Shown here: positions 26,229 to 36,159 of the stretch, in pieces | Position numbering within the stretch: the stretch's first letter is position 1 | How the letters are laid out: each line of letters starts with the position of its first letter | DNA from: Janthinobacterium sp. | Lineage (GTDB): Bacteria > Pseudomonadota > Gammaproteobacteria > Burkholderiales > Burkholderiaceae_D | Reading direction: 5' to 3' | DNA: 64,000 bases | Assembly (NCBI GenBank): GCA_003133225.1 | Contig: PKWL01000061.1 | Coordinates: forward strand, 1 to 64,000 | Made by a program: the position numbers and the translations under genes | Notes under the pieces: generated by a model | Database searches by the model: none | What the model saw: only the letters and a program-made list of their open reading frames with translations | What the model was told of the DNA's origin: nothing

Positions 26229-26401
26229 AATTTACGGTCAATCGCGTCGATACGGTCGATATTGGTTCTTGCCCTTATTTGCCGTAACTCTCCATAGTCC
26301 ACGGCAGGTTTTGGGATGTGTCTTGACGCCGATGACTGGGGTTGACCTTGGAATGTGTGGGCCGCCGCCATTGCCTGGCGCCGGGCAAAAAAGGATGTAC
26401 G

Positions 26402-26608
26402 ATGGAAAAATGTGAACAAATTAGAAACCAAGGTTCGCAATTCAAAATCACGGTCGATAGCAACGGGTATCGGATTCACACCTTAATCGACGACACCAAT
26501 CGACCGGTTTGCGGAAATCGGACGCTGGTCAAAAGAGATCCTATGGTAGAAGCCCTGTTCGGCCCGGCAACTTCGAGGAAGAAGAAAAAGCGGCGATATC
26601 CAGCGTGA
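26402..26608 (+). CDS. Small basic hypothetical protein
   Basis: A 68-residue frame (MEKCEQIRNQGSQFKITVDS at the start, RKKKKRRYPA at the end) has a strongly basic tail that could bind nucleic acid. I do not recognise it. A ribosome site is weak (GGATG six bases before). It lies before the HMA-like gene in the same direction. Confidence 0.35.
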   Translation: MEKCEQIRNQGSQFKITVDSNGYRIHTLIDDTNRPVCGNRTLVKRDPMVEALFGPATSRKKKKRRYPA

Positions 26609-26699
26609 GACCGGCAGCTAGTCACTATTGAAGGCTATCGCATCGCAGAAAATTCATCAGCCCAACGCCATAATTGAAGGTGTTGGATTCAATCAGTTA

Positions 26700-26966
26700 A
26701 TGTCAGGAAATATTGTGAAATCAGATAATTTGAAGATCTCCGGAATGAACGATGAAGCCTGTGCCGAGAAGGTTTCGCAAACACTTAGGGCCATCAGCGG
26801 CGTGAACGCGGTGACCGTTTCTCTGGTGAGGATGGAAGCGGCAGTACAGTACGATGAAAAAATGACGACGAGACAGGACTTGCAGGCCTCATTGGTGCTG
26901 GCCGGTTATGGGGTTGACGCCGCCGCGCCGCAGGCAGGAGGTTGCTGCGGCGCTTGCGGCGGCTGA
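26700..26966 (+). CDS. Heavy-metal-associated (HMA-like) protein with atypical metal motif
   Basis: This protein of about 88 residues follows the HMA/copper-chaperone pattern: LKISGMNDEACAEKVSQTLR, then GVNAVTVSLVRMEAAVQYDE and LVLAGYGVD. The usual GMTCxxC is GMNDEAC, so one of the two metal cysteines is missing. The C-terminus adds a Cys-rich tail, GGCCGACGG, that could supply the missing ligands. Copper or similar metal handling is inferred. The frame extends upstream to a TTG at 26628, but the ATG at 26700 or a GTG at 26715 with AGGAAA in front are better starts. It lies between the erpA region and the cupredoxin operon. Confidence 0.6.
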   Translation: MSGNIVKSDNLKISGMNDEACAEKVSQTLRAISGVNAVTVSLVRMEAAVQYDEKMTTRQDLQASLVLAGYGVDAAAPQAGGCCGACGG

Positions 26967-27196
26967 AGTCATTTGCATAGCATAGCGGCGCAGCATTGAG
27001 GCCAGAGTCCACGTTGCGTATAGCTTGATCATAAAAACGGGTTTCAAGACAGAAAATCGTCGCGAAGTTTCTTGTTCGTCGCTGCTGCTCCAGTTTGCAT
27101 CGGCGCACTTTCAGAACTCAACTTGCAAGGCAGCCATGGATCCCGTGAGCGGGCCAATTACCAGCTACCGGACCCGACATCGGGCAAGGTCGGAGG

Positions 27197-27556
27197 TCAA
27201 TTAACGACCAAGATCCCCTTCATGGTTGGATGCAGCGCACAAGAATAGGGGAAGGTTCCTTTTTTTCGCGCTACAAACCTCCAGGAATGGTTGGTCGATA
27301 TGTTGCCGGATGTGAATACCCGATTGTCAGCGGTAGCTGTGTGGGGGAAAGGGTCTGCATTCTTCCATATCACTGTATCTCCAACTTTCACTTCGACAAT
27401 TTGCGGAGAAAACTGCATCGCTTCAATACGGATGATATGAACGTTGCCCCTTGCCGCAGCATCAATCGTGGGATTTCCACCCAGTAACAAACCGGCCAAC
27501 AGGAATTCCATGCAGTTACGCCGCCCCTTTTTGTTGATATCGAGCAGGGCTAGCAT
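27197..27556 (-). CDS. Plastocyanin-like cupredoxin
   Basis: This 119-residue protein has an N-terminal hydrophobic leader and a type 1 copper domain with the ligand set H72 (PFPHTATA), C106, H109 and M112 (YSCALHPTMKG). It is probably periplasmic and transfers electrons or stores copper. The ATG at 27556 lies 9 bases after the DUF4142 stop, making it the third gene of an operon with the sigma factor. Its N-terminus contains RRN just before the hydrophobic stretch, not a canonical twin-arginine signal. Confidence 0.8.
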   Translation of the reverse strand: MLALLDINKKGRRNCMEFLLAGLLLGGNPTIDAAARGNVHIIRIEAMQFSPQIVEVKVGDTVIWKNADPFPHTATADNRVFTSGNISTNHSWRFVARKKGTFPYSCALHPTMKGILVVN

Positions 27557-27565
27557 GGCGACGCT

Positions 27566-28090
27566 TTACTTCATGGAAGTTTGAATTTGCTTCGCATGCT
27601 GCAAGTGCGCATCGATCACGGGCCTGACCTTCTCCAGCAAGCCTTTCAGCTCGGGATTTTTGGCATTTGGTATCAAGGTCTTGTCTATTGCGTCCAACAC
27701 GGTCTCGTGATAGGCAACTTCATTATCAACATAGGCCTTATCGAAGGCCGCGCCTTTGAGGCCCTTTAGTTTGGCAAGGTTCGTTGCACCACCATCCTTG
27801 AGAGACTTGCTGGTGTCGCTATCCTCCGGGGTTACTTTCAGTTTGGTTACCAAGGCAGTCGCTTGCTTATTGACACCACTATGGTCAGTAATCATTCTCT
27901 TGGCGAATTCTTTTACCTCTTTATTATGCGATTTGGATTTGGCAAGCTTGCCGGCATCGATGTCTACCGTATTGGCTGCCACAACAATCCCCGCAATTTG
28001 GGCGTCGTTAGGCGCCCCCGACTGCGCGAAAGACACGGTCGTAGCCAAAGCGAACAAACCTGCGGCAAGAGCAACTGAAACTTTTTTCAT
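27566..28090 (-). CDS. DUF4142 periplasmic protein
   Basis: The 174-residue product has a signal peptide (MKKVSVALAAGLFALATTVS, then cleavage near FAQS) and a four-helix, ferritin-like DUF4142 domain with FAKRMITDHSGVNKQ and AYVDNEVAYHETVLDAIDKT. His and Glu residues in the helices suggest metal binding, but biochemistry is little known. It lies 56 bases after the sigma-factor stop and 9 bases before the cupredoxin. The trio resembles a stress-response operon, although no anti-sigma gene is present. Confidence 0.85.
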   Translation of the reverse strand: MKKVSVALAAGLFALATTVSFAQSGAPNDAQIAGIVVAANTVDIDAGKLAKSKSHNKEVKEFAKRMITDHSGVNKQATALVTKLKVTPEDSDTSKSLKDGGATNLAKLKGLKGAAFDKAYVDNEVAYHETVLDAIDKTLIPNAKNPELKGLLEKVRPVIDAHLQHAKQIQTSMK

Positions 28091-28146
28091 GATTTATCTC
28101 CCTTAAGTGTGCGCAACAAAATGAAAAAACTACAACGAAGCTCATC

Positions 28147-28875
28147 TCAGCTTATATCATTTGACATCGGCCCAATATTTTTTTGGTCTGTGTTTTGAAG
28201 CTGTTCCAAGGCGCTGGCCACGATGCGGTCACACCGTACACCATCAAAACTGAAAGCGTCTTCTAAAGCAAAATCAAATTCAAGGGACAAGGACTCCCGC
28301 AACAGGCCTCTCGCACGAAAAAATCTGGTTCGCACAGTTGCCTCGGGAATGCTGAGGCAAGCGGCGACCTCTTCCACGCTTATTTCCTCGATCGCTCGTA
28401 GTACAAACACTATTCTAAAAATGTCAGGCAATGCGTCGATTTTCTTCTCGAGCAAAGCGCGCGCTTCCGCCCGCATTGCCGCGCGCTCGGGTTCTTTAGC
28501 GTTGTTCTCATTCACTTCATTCCCTCCGACACCGGCATCGTCAGAATTGCGCCCTAGTTGAATCACCTCGGCTCGGCGCACAGTCTTGCGTAAGCGTGCA
28601 ATTGCCTCATTGACGACGATGCGCGTTAGCCATGTCAGCAGCTTGGCCTCGCCGCGATATGATGTGATGCTGCGGTAGATACGCAGGTACGCTTCCTGTA
28701 GCACGTCTTCAGCTTCGGCATCATCCTTCAAAATGCTGCGCGCCGCGCGATAAAGGGGACGATTAAATCGGCGCATAAGGAGCACAAATGCGTTTGGATC
28801 GCCGGAAGCGATTCGAGCGACAATCTCAGCGTCGGGAAAGGCCGTGCCCGTTGTACTTGTCATTTTTTTCAGCAT
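28147..28875 (-). CDS. ECF-type RNA polymerase sigma factor
   Basis: This 242-residue protein has sigma region 2 (RFNRPLYRAARSILKDDAEA, EDVLQEAYLRIYRSI, LLTWLTRIVVNEAI) and region 4 (LPDIFRIVFVLRAIEEISVE, AACLSIPEATVRTRFFRARG). An extra C-terminal tail of ~50 residues follows. It presumably directs transcription of its own operon, which includes the DUF4142 and cupredoxin genes. No anti-sigma gene accompanies it; the C-terminal extension might take that role, but this is speculation. The start ATG at 28875 precedes a second ATG at 28863. Confidence 0.9.
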   Translation of the reverse strand: MLKKMTSTTGTAFPDAEIVARIASGDPNAFVLLMRRFNRPLYRAARSILKDDAEAEDVLQEAYLRIYRSITSYRGEAKLLTWLTRIVVNEAIARLRKTVRRAEVIQLGRNSDDAGVGGNEVNENNAKEPERAAMRAEARALLEKKIDALPDIFRIVFVLRAIEEISVEEVAACLSIPEATVRTRFFRARGLLRESLSLEFDFALEDAFSFDGVRCDRIVASALEQLQNTDQKNIGPMSNDIS

Positions 28876-29225
28876 GGCTTGTTGGGTATCTTCCCAGATA
28901 CGGCATTAGATGAAGGCAAAGGACTTCCCGTTCCCGATAAATATTTGCGAGTCGGGCCGACGCCGAGTTGGGCCGATGCCTATGGTCGCGTGATGCCTGC
29001 CCGGAATGTTTTTTGCAATGCCTCCAGTCATGTAAGCGACGCGCCTCACATGGGCAAGAGCAAATTTTTTTTGCTAGCTGGCGGTCGTTAATTGTCAGCG
29101 ATGAATATACTTTCATTTCCAGATAATCTTATTTTTTTCGAATAGAAAGTGAACAACGCCCGGGCTACAGATATTGAACACGGCCGACAAGGGTGACCCG
29201 TGAAATCCGTAGCCGCCATTGCTGA
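28876..29225. other. Intergenic gap between sigma-factor and phasin genes
   Basis: Contains the sigma operon promoter on the minus strand and AT-rich sequence. No gene or repeat was recognised. Confidence 0.6.
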
Positions 29226-29777
29226 CTACAAGGCGGTTATTTTTCCAGCCTGCGTCATCTGGTCAGTAACTAGCGCAACGTGGGATTTCATGGTTTCAAC
29301 GGCTTGCTTGTGAGCCCGCGTTACTTGCTCGAAACCCACATTTGCATTGCCGATGCACAATTTCATCATCGCACACGCATTCTTAGAACCGGCAGGGGCC
29401 TTCTTGATCACCTCGTCCACCCATGCCGCACCCTTGGCTTTTGCATCAACGATCTGCAATTCAGCGGTTTTCGTGAAATCAGCCTTGATGTTGGAGACTA
29501 TTTCAATGACATGACGCCCATAAGAATCTGCTTTTTCAACATTCTGCTTCGCTTGTGTCATTGCGATCGTAAAAAATGCGTGGGGGTTTTCGGCAGAAAT
29601 AAATTGTTTGACGGAAAAATTGAATTCATCTGCACACGCTTTAGCAGCAGCGACGTTGAACGCGATAACCTTTTCTTGCCCCTCAACAACTTTGGTCGCG
29701 AGCACATTATAGGTCGCAATTTGGAACTCAAAAATAGCTTTGGTTGCGGATGAAAAATTTTCTAAATTCTTTAACAT
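29226..29777 (-). CDS. Phasin-family granule-associated protein
   Basis: This 183-residue mostly helical protein has the phasin pattern: an N-terminal amphipathic stretch (NFSSATKAIFEFQIATYNVL), an acid/basic helix with KVVEGQEKVIAFNVAAAKAC, and AFFTIAMTQAKQNVEKADSY. Phasins coat polyhydroxyalkanoate granules. The ATG at 29777 has CAGGAG in front, so the longer frame to 29843 is not used. It is a single gene. Its presence suggests PHA storage, typical of betaproteobacteria. A phaP symbol is not assigned because several phasin groups exist. Confidence 0.85.
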   Translation of the reverse strand: MLKNLENFSSATKAIFEFQIATYNVLATKVVEGQEKVIAFNVAAAKACADEFNFSVKQFISAENPHAFFTIAMTQAKQNVEKADSYGRHVIEIVSNIKADFTKTAELQIVDAKAKGAAWVDEVIKKAPAGSKNACAMMKLCIGNANVGFEQVTRAHKQAVETMKSHVALVTDQMTQAGKITAL

Positions 29778-30584
29778 GAATTTCTCCTGAAGGTGCAATT
29801 GATGGTGTGTGCACGCTTCGATTTGATTTCCTTGCGGCAACATTTAGAATCCTACCAAAGATTGATTTCAACTTTATAGCTGATGCAAAACAGTTTGTCC
29901 TGCATCAATAGACTCTTGCTGCGCCAGCTGGTTACGCGTAAAGGCTATCCACTTAATTCCCCGTCGCCCGAGCTGCATGCAGCGGTGCACCGGGCATCGC
30001 GATCCTGACGCCCCACGGTGCCAGTCCGGCATCTTGGCATCTGCGTTGGTGGCTGCCGGCAAAAAAACTGAGGCCGGGCCAGGATAGTTTGCACCAGTTC
30101 GTTCGGGATTGGCAAATGTTCTGCTGTTCTGAACACTGACCTTGTCCGCACCTGCAAGCTCAACCCCAAGGCAGATCGACAACTCCACACTATCTTCGGT
30201 GAAATTATGGATGGCATTAGCATGGCGACAGGAAAAGGGAAGGGAAAAAGCGCTAGGCGAGCTCAAGACGGCACAATCTTTAAATCTCCATGGCGAGTAT
30301 TTTGATCACGCAGGCTGGAAGGCAATTGAGCTGCCGGATTATGCCGTATCCACACTGATACAGATTTCATCGGCACAACAAGATCGGCCTATCGCAATTT
30401 TTCTGAAAATTCTTGCATGCACCTTTTGCCTTTCCACAACGAGCTAGCAGTGCATATATTTATAATCACTAACATTTTTCTTTTTTGATCTATATCCAAT
30501 TTTACATATTTAATAAATAGTTAATACCAGATCGATATTAATATAGTAGTCCATTAACCCGTTCCTACCGAAATGGAGACCATC
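29778..30584. other. 800-base gap before the nor operon
   Basis: Overlapping open frames occur on both strands at 29874-30447, but none shows a recognisable domain, signal or ribosome site. The last 130 bases are AT-rich and hold an FNR/Nnr-like box and a TTAATA/TATTAA inverted repeat at 30521-30541. A degenerate gene may be present; I cannot name it. Confidence 0.5.
30485..30498 (+). promoter_or_regulatory. FNR/Nnr-type operator upstream of the nor operon
   Basis: TTGATCTATATCCA matches the FNR/DNR consensus TTGAT-N4-ATCAA at nine of ten positions. It lies about 90 bases before the first small gene of the nor operon, consistent with anaerobic or NO-dependent activation. Confidence 0.5.
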
Positions 30585-30716
30585 ATGGCAAGTCGCACCT
30601 CGCGGTTTTTCCTTCCCGTCAAAATTTTCAGTATGGCGGTTCTGGCATTGATGGTACTGGCAGTAGCCTATGCGGCGGTGATTTCAATTAGCAACTGGAA
30701 TGGCATTAGCGTATAA
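30585..30716 (+). CDS. 43-residue single-pass membrane peptide at the head of the nor operon
   Basis: The frame encodes MASRTSRFFLPVKIFSMAVL followed by a hydrophobic helix and ISISNWNGISV. The basic N-terminus and one ~20-residue transmembrane segment fit a small inner-membrane protein. ATG at 30585 has GGAG seven bases upstream, so it is probably translated. It precedes norC by 51 bases in the same direction, behind the FNR-like box. It could be a NO reductase accessory or assembly subunit, but I know no family name. Confidence 0.6.
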   Translation: MASRTSRFFLPVKIFSMAVLALMVLAVAYAAVISISNWNGISV

Positions 30717-30767
30717 ATTTCCAGCTGTTTAATTTGCTCTGACTCCAACAGAAAAAGGATGGCCGCG

Positions 30768-31586
30768 ATGACTAAACGACAAGGACGGTTTTTTTTCATT
30801 CTCTGCACCATCGTCACGATGTTGATATTTGTCGGCATGACGCTTCACAGCCATTCCCGCTTTAACGAACTGACCCACGCTGAAAAAATCACGCCGGCGG
30901 TGATCAGCGGCAAACATGTGTGGCATAACAATAATTGCATTAATTGCCATACCCTGCTCGGCGAGGGTGCCTACTACGCACCGGACCTGACTAAGATCAC
31001 ACAGCAGCGCGGCGCCCCTTACCTACATGCGTTTCTGAAAGATCCGTCGAAGTTTTATTCCGAACAAAAGCATCGGCGGCTAATGCCCAATCCGCATTTG
31101 AGCGAGATCGACATCAACAACGTCATCGCCTTCCTCGACTGGGTTGGCCATATCGATAATCAGGGCTGGCCTCCACGCCCGATTATCGTTTCCGGGGCGG
31201 TATTTCCCGGCTCCGATGTCGGCCAGCCAGCCAAGGCAGCGCCCGCGTCGTCGGACCCGGTGGCCAAGGGCGAAGCCTTGTTTAGGTCGACTCCGCCGGG
31301 CTGTTTTGCTTGCCACTCGGTTTCCCCCGGGGTGAATCTGGTTGGCCCATCGCTGGCCGGAATCGGGGTGCGGGCCGCCGCAACTATACGTTCGCCAACG
31401 TACAAGGGCAGCGCCAAGAATGCTGCCGAATACATGCGCGAATCAATCGTCAAGCCAAGCGCGTATCTAGTTCCTGGCGCGACGTATTCGGCCAATGGTC
31501 AGTCCTTCATGCCAAGCAGCTTCGCGACCGACCTCACAGCCGAGCAAATCGATAGCCTCGTCGCTTATCTGCAATCTTTGAAATAG
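30768..31586 (+). CDS. norC: Nitric oxide reductase cytochrome c subunit NorC, diheme form
   Basis: The 272-residue product is larger than usual NorC (~150). An N-terminal membrane anchor (residues 8-27) is followed by the classical NorC domain with HVWHNNNCINCHTLLGEGAY (C57, C60, H61). An AP-rich linker leads to a second cytochrome c domain with CFACHSV near residue 180 and an SFMPSSF Met region. It delivers electrons to NorB. The ATG at 30768 has AAGGA eight bases upstream; the ATG at 30759 has no room for one. Immediate neighbour of norB (8 bases). The fused second heme may allow direct reception of electrons from another donor. Confidence 0.92.
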   Translation: MTKRQGRFFFILCTIVTMLIFVGMTLHSHSRFNELTHAEKITPAVISGKHVWHNNNCINCHTLLGEGAYYAPDLTKITQQRGAPYLHAFLKDPSKFYSEQKHRRLMPNPHLSEIDINNVIAFLDWVGHIDNQGWPPRPIIVSGAVFPGSDVGQPAKAAPASSDPVAKGEALFRSTPPGCFACHSVSPGVNLVGPSLAGIGVRAAATIRSPTYKGSAKNAAEYMRESIVKPSAYLVPGATYSANGQSFMPSSFATDLTAEQIDSLVAYLQSLK

Positions 31587-31594
31587 GAGCTGCC

Positions 31595-32953
31595 ATGCGC
31601 TACCACTCACAATCTGTTTCTTATTGGTATTTTGCCGTCGCCATGTGCCTGTTCGGTCTACAACTTGTGTTTGGCTTACTTGCCGCATCAAAATACCTCG
31701 GCCCAGATCCGCTAATAAATATTCTTTCATTTGACAAGATCAAGGCGATTCACACCAATTTGCTGCTCGTGTGGGTATTGGCCGGTTTCATGGGGGCGAC
31801 ATATTACGTCGTCCCTGAGGAATCGCGTGGGGAAATCTACAGTACCAAGCTCGCCTATTTGCAACTGGTGGCGTGGACACTGATGGGCGTGACCGCCGTC
31901 GTCGGCTACATGTTTGGCTGGACCGCCGGCAACAAGTTGCTGGAACAGCCATTGGCACTGAAAATCGTGATTGTCATTGTGATGTTGATGTTCCTATACA
32001 ACATCTTGATGACGATCAAGCAGGCAGGGCGTTGGACCGTCACCGAAGGCGTGCTGGTAGCGGGTCTGGCGCTGGCCGCGTTACTGTATCTGCCGGCCTT
32101 GCTTGAATTCGACAATTACACAGTAGCCATCTTTTACCGTTGGTGGACCATCCATCTGTGGGTTGAAGGGGTATGGGAAATGATACAAGGCGGCCTTCTG
32201 GCCTACCTGCTCATACGCCTTTCCGGCGCCGACCGCGAAGTGATGGAAAAATGGCTGTATGTCATCGTCGGCCTGGTTTTTTTGGCGGGTATCATCGGTA
32301 CGGCCCACCATTATTATTGGATCGGCGTGCCATATTATTGGCTGCCGATCGGTGGCTTTTTCAGTGCCCTGGAACCGATGGCATTGCTCGGAATGGCGAT
32401 GTTTGCGTATTTTGCGATGCGCCGCTCTGGATTGTCCCACCCCAATGCGCTGGCCGTGCACTGGACCATCGGCAGTGCGGTATTTACCGTGTTTGGAGCC
32501 GGTTTGCTCGGACTGGCGCATACCTTGCCTAACGTCAATAGGTGGACCCACGGCACGATGGTGACGGCGATGCATGGCCACGGGGCTTTCTTTGGGGGGT
32601 ATGCGATGATTGTGATGGCGCTCATCACCTATGCGCTACCCAACCTGACCAACGATCGCAAGGTGGAGGGCAGCAGTATCGGCTACTGGGCATTCTGGCT
32701 ACAAATTGCCGGCATGTTTGGCATGGTGCTGTCGTTTGGAACCGCCGGGATAGGTCAGGTGTACCTTGAGCGTATTCTCGGGCTAGGTTATCTCGACACC
32801 CAACTTAAGCTGCAGGTGCATTTTTTGATGTTGATCGCGACCGCCACCTTATTTACAATCGGTGCCGGCCTTTTCATCTGGGATTTTTTCCGTAGCCCTC
32901 CGAAAGTGGGCATTGAGTTGGTCGATATCGTGCCGGCGCCGGCGGCGCCATAA
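31595..32953 (+). CDS. norB: Nitric oxide reductase catalytic subunit NorB (cNor type)
   Basis: This 452-residue, 12-helix heme-copper-family enzyme makes N2O from two NO at a heme b3-FeB site. It shows IHTNLLLVWVLAGFMGATYY (His ligand of low-spin heme), HLWVEGVWEMIQGGL (FeB His and the catalytic Glu), GTAHHYYWIG (two further FeB His) and TAMHGHGAFFGGYAMI (heme ligands). The length without an N-terminal quinol-oxidase extension marks the cytochrome-c-dependent form, consistent with the adjacent NorC. RBS GGAG precedes the start. It lies 8 bases after norC and 3 bases before norQ. Confidence 0.95.
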   Translation: MRYHSQSVSYWYFAVAMCLFGLQLVFGLLAASKYLGPDPLINILSFDKIKAIHTNLLLVWVLAGFMGATYYVVPEESRGEIYSTKLAYLQLVAWTLMGVTAVVGYMFGWTAGNKLLEQPLALKIVIVIVMLMFLYNILMTIKQAGRWTVTEGVLVAGLALAALLYLPALLEFDNYTVAIFYRWWTIHLWVEGVWEMIQGGLLAYLLIRLSGADREVMEKWLYVIVGLVFLAGIIGTAHHYYWIGVPYYWLPIGGFFSALEPMALLGMAMFAYFAMRRSGLSHPNALAVHWTIGSAVFTVFGAGLLGLAHTLPNVNRWTHGTMVTAMHGHGAFFGGYAMIVMALITYALPNLTNDRKVEGSSIGYWAFWLQIAGMFGMVLSFGTAGIGQVYLERILGLGYLDTQLKLQVHFLMLIATATLFTIGAGLFIWDFFRSPPKVGIELVDIVPAPAAP

Positions 32954-32956
32954 GCG

Positions 32957-33802
<846 letters not shown>

Positions 33803-33885
33803 GAACTGAGCAATATTCGGCGCGGCAAGAACGCGACAAAAAAATTTTAAGCGAATGCGTGCATCTTTCATAAAGCTGCTCCCTC

Positions 33886-35898
33886 ATGGCAGAACCAGAA
33901 GAAATCATTATCGACGCGGCCCGCCATGCGACCGTATTTGTGTCACGGTTATGGCAACGGGGCGACCCAGGCCAGTCGGACGCCCATACCCTGCTCCCAC
34001 ATAGGCACCGTCTTGAGCTCCTTGTGGCGGCCGTATACGGCGTTCATATCCCTTTGCGCGTGGCGCAGCTTCCGGCCCCGCACTCTGCGCTAGCGCAACT
34101 GTTTAGACGTACCCCTAGCCACATGTTGGACCCATATGCGCTTCCGGCCCATGATGGCAGGCAAATTTTCCTACCGATGCGGCTGACATCAAACCATCTG
34201 GCCACATTAGCGACGTTTCGCGTACTCGCCTTGCAGCAGGCGGGGCGCGCGCTACGCAGCACTGCGCGCCCTGCCCGCCCTGCCATGAACAATGCATTGG
34301 TGCGTGATCTGTTTTATTTGAGTGAAGCAGCGACGACTGATCATGTATTGATCAGGGACCTGCCAGGGATCATGCCCGATCTGGTCGCGGTGCGCCAGGC
34401 TGCCTTGGCGGAACATCCGCGCTCGGCGCTGCTGTTCGCGGCGGAACGGGCAATTGAAGACCTATATTTGCGCACACTGCGAGCATTTCCTACCGCTTTG
34501 CCGCCGCCGTTAGTGCTGGCGCCAACGGCAGCCGATTCCCTTGCCTGGGCGATTACCACTGCACAACAAATGACCATGATTGATGAGCGTTATCGCGGCA
34601 TGCGCAAAGACTTATGGCTAGGCGCGACCCTGCCAGCTTTGGGGCAGAAACAGTTGACGGGCGCCAGCGAGCCCGCAGCGGGTGCATCGGCCAGGTTGCA
34701 ACGCGAGGCGCGAATGGCGCGCCGGCCCGAAGTGCGCCAGCCGAAGGAGGACGAAGACGATCAACAAGAACAAGGCATGTGGATGCTGCAACTGGACGAT
34801 CCACTACAGCATGTGGAAGATCCGATGGGCTTGCAACGCCCGACCGATCGGGACGAAAGCGCAAACCCGGGCGACCTGGCCGATTCACTCTCCGAGCTGC
34901 CCGCAGCACGCCTGGTTTTTTCTCCGCGGCCGGCGCAGGAAGTCTTGCTTTCCGATGATCCGCTGGACCAGCGCGCTATATTGCGTACGCTGGCTTCAGA
35001 GGCGACCATGGGAATTGTATATCCGGAATGGGATTGTCGCATCTGCGGCTACCATCGACATGGCGCGATTGTGCGACTTCAGGCTCCCGCCCAAGGCGAC
35101 CCTGCTTGGGCCGAATCGGTGCTGCTCAAACGTCGTGCGCTTTTGCAGCTGATTCAGCGGCGCTTTGAAAGTCTGCGCCCGCGCCGGGCGCGTCGGGGCC
35201 GCCAGTTGGACGGAGATGATATTGACCTCGGCGCCTACGTTAATGGCTATGCGGAACAGCGGGCCGGATTACCGTTTCAAGAACTCTGGTACCAGTCGCT
35301 GCGGCCGGCGCGGCGCGATATCGCCATAGCCTTGCTAATTGATATCAGCGGCTCAACCGACGGCTGGGCCAGTCACGATCTGCGCATCATCGATGTCGAG
35401 AAAGAAGCGCTACTGCTCGTCTACCGCGCGCTGGCGATGCTGGGCGATCCGTTCTGCATCCAAGCGTTTTCCGGCGAGGGGCCGCATAATGTGACGCTGT
35501 GGCCACTGAAAGGATTTGATGAGGCCCTGGGCCACCCGATCGAGCGCCGCATCGCCGCGCTGGAGCCACAACGTTACACTCGCGCCGGGGCTGCCATCCG
35601 CCATGTCACCGCCTTGCTCAATGTGTGTCCGGCCCAGCAACGCTTGCTAATTTTGCTGTCTGATGGCAAACCTAACGACGTCGATCAGTATGAAGGCCGC
35701 TACGGCGTGGAAGATATGCGCCAGGCGGTGGCCGAAGCGACGCTGCAGGCGATCCATCCGTTTTGCCTGACGGTCGACCGCCATGCGCCGCATTATCTGG
35801 GCCGGGTGTTCGGACCTGGACGCTACGCCGTCTTGCAGCATTCCGAACAATTGCCGGTGGCTTTACTAGATATCCTCAGGACCTTGATCAAGACCTGA
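33886..35898 (+). CDS. norD: NorD, von Willebrand A-domain maturation protein
   Basis: This 670-residue protein has an N-terminal helical region, an acidic linker (PKEDEDDQQEQG) and a C-terminal VWA domain with the MIDAS motif DISGSTDGW, later LLILLSDGKPNDVDQYEGRY. It partners with NorQ in activating NorB. The ATG at 33886 is read with no strong ribosome site. It is the last gene of the nor operon; convergent with the tautomerase gene downstream. Confidence 0.93.
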   Translation: MAEPEEIIIDAARHATVFVSRLWQRGDPGQSDAHTLLPHRHRLELLVAAVYGVHIPLRVAQLPAPHSALAQLFRRTPSHMLDPYALPAHDGRQIFLPMRLTSNHLATLATFRVLALQQAGRALRSTARPARPAMNNALVRDLFYLSEAATTDHVLIRDLPGIMPDLVAVRQAALAEHPRSALLFAAERAIEDLYLRTLRAFPTALPPPLVLAPTAADSLAWAITTAQQMTMIDERYRGMRKDLWLGATLPALGQKQLTGASEPAAGASARLQREARMARRPEVRQPKEDEDDQQEQGMWMLQLDDPLQHVEDPMGLQRPTDRDESANPGDLADSLSELPAARLVFSPRPAQEVLLSDDPLDQRAILRTLASEATMGIVYPEWDCRICGYHRHGAIVRLQAPAQGDPAWAESVLLKRRALLQLIQRRFESLRPRRARRGRQLDGDDIDLGAYVNGYAEQRAGLPFQELWYQSLRPARRDIAIALLIDISGSTDGWASHDLRIIDVEKEALLLVYRALAMLGDPFCIQAFSGEGPHNVTLWPLKGFDEALGHPIERRIAALEPQRYTRAGAAIRHVTALLNVCPAQQRLLILLSDGKPNDVDQYEGRYGVEDMRQAVAEATLQAIHPFCLTVDRHAPHYLGRVFGPGRYAVLQHSEQLPVALLDILRTLIKT

Positions 35899-35955
35899 TA
35901 CGATCCTTTCCCGACGCACATTTACGCACTGTCTCCAACTGCGGAGATCGTCACG

Positions 35956-36159
35956 TCATCGCCCGTCCTGTCGCCTCGCTGTTACCGATTCACCGCCGAT
36001 ACCCCAGTTGTCAGTGTCCACCTCATCGATCACCACCACGGTGGTCGCGGGATTTTTCCCCAGCACATCTACCAGCAACTGCGTGGCGCCGCGAATCAAT
36101 GCCGTTTTTTGCTCAACTGTGACGCCCTCGCGTGTAATTTTTATGTTGACATAAGGCAT
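35956..36159 (-). CDS. 4-oxalocrotonate tautomerase-family protein
   Basis: This 67-residue protein begins MPYVNIKITREGVTVEQKTA, so after Met removal Pro is N-terminal, the catalytic base of the tautomerase family. The central VLGKNPATTVVVIDEVD and the WGIGGES tail are typical. The substrate is unknown; relatives act on 2-hydroxymuconate-like compounds. It is a short independent gene between norD and a broken FmdE-like gene. Confidence 0.88.
   Translation of the reverse strand: MPYVNIKITREGVTVEQKTALIRGATQLLVDVLGKNPATTVVVIDEVDTDNWGIGGESVTARRQDGR

Noticed and set aside
29874-30447. Two overlapping frames before the nor operon
   Set aside because: Neither has a family, signal or ribosome site.
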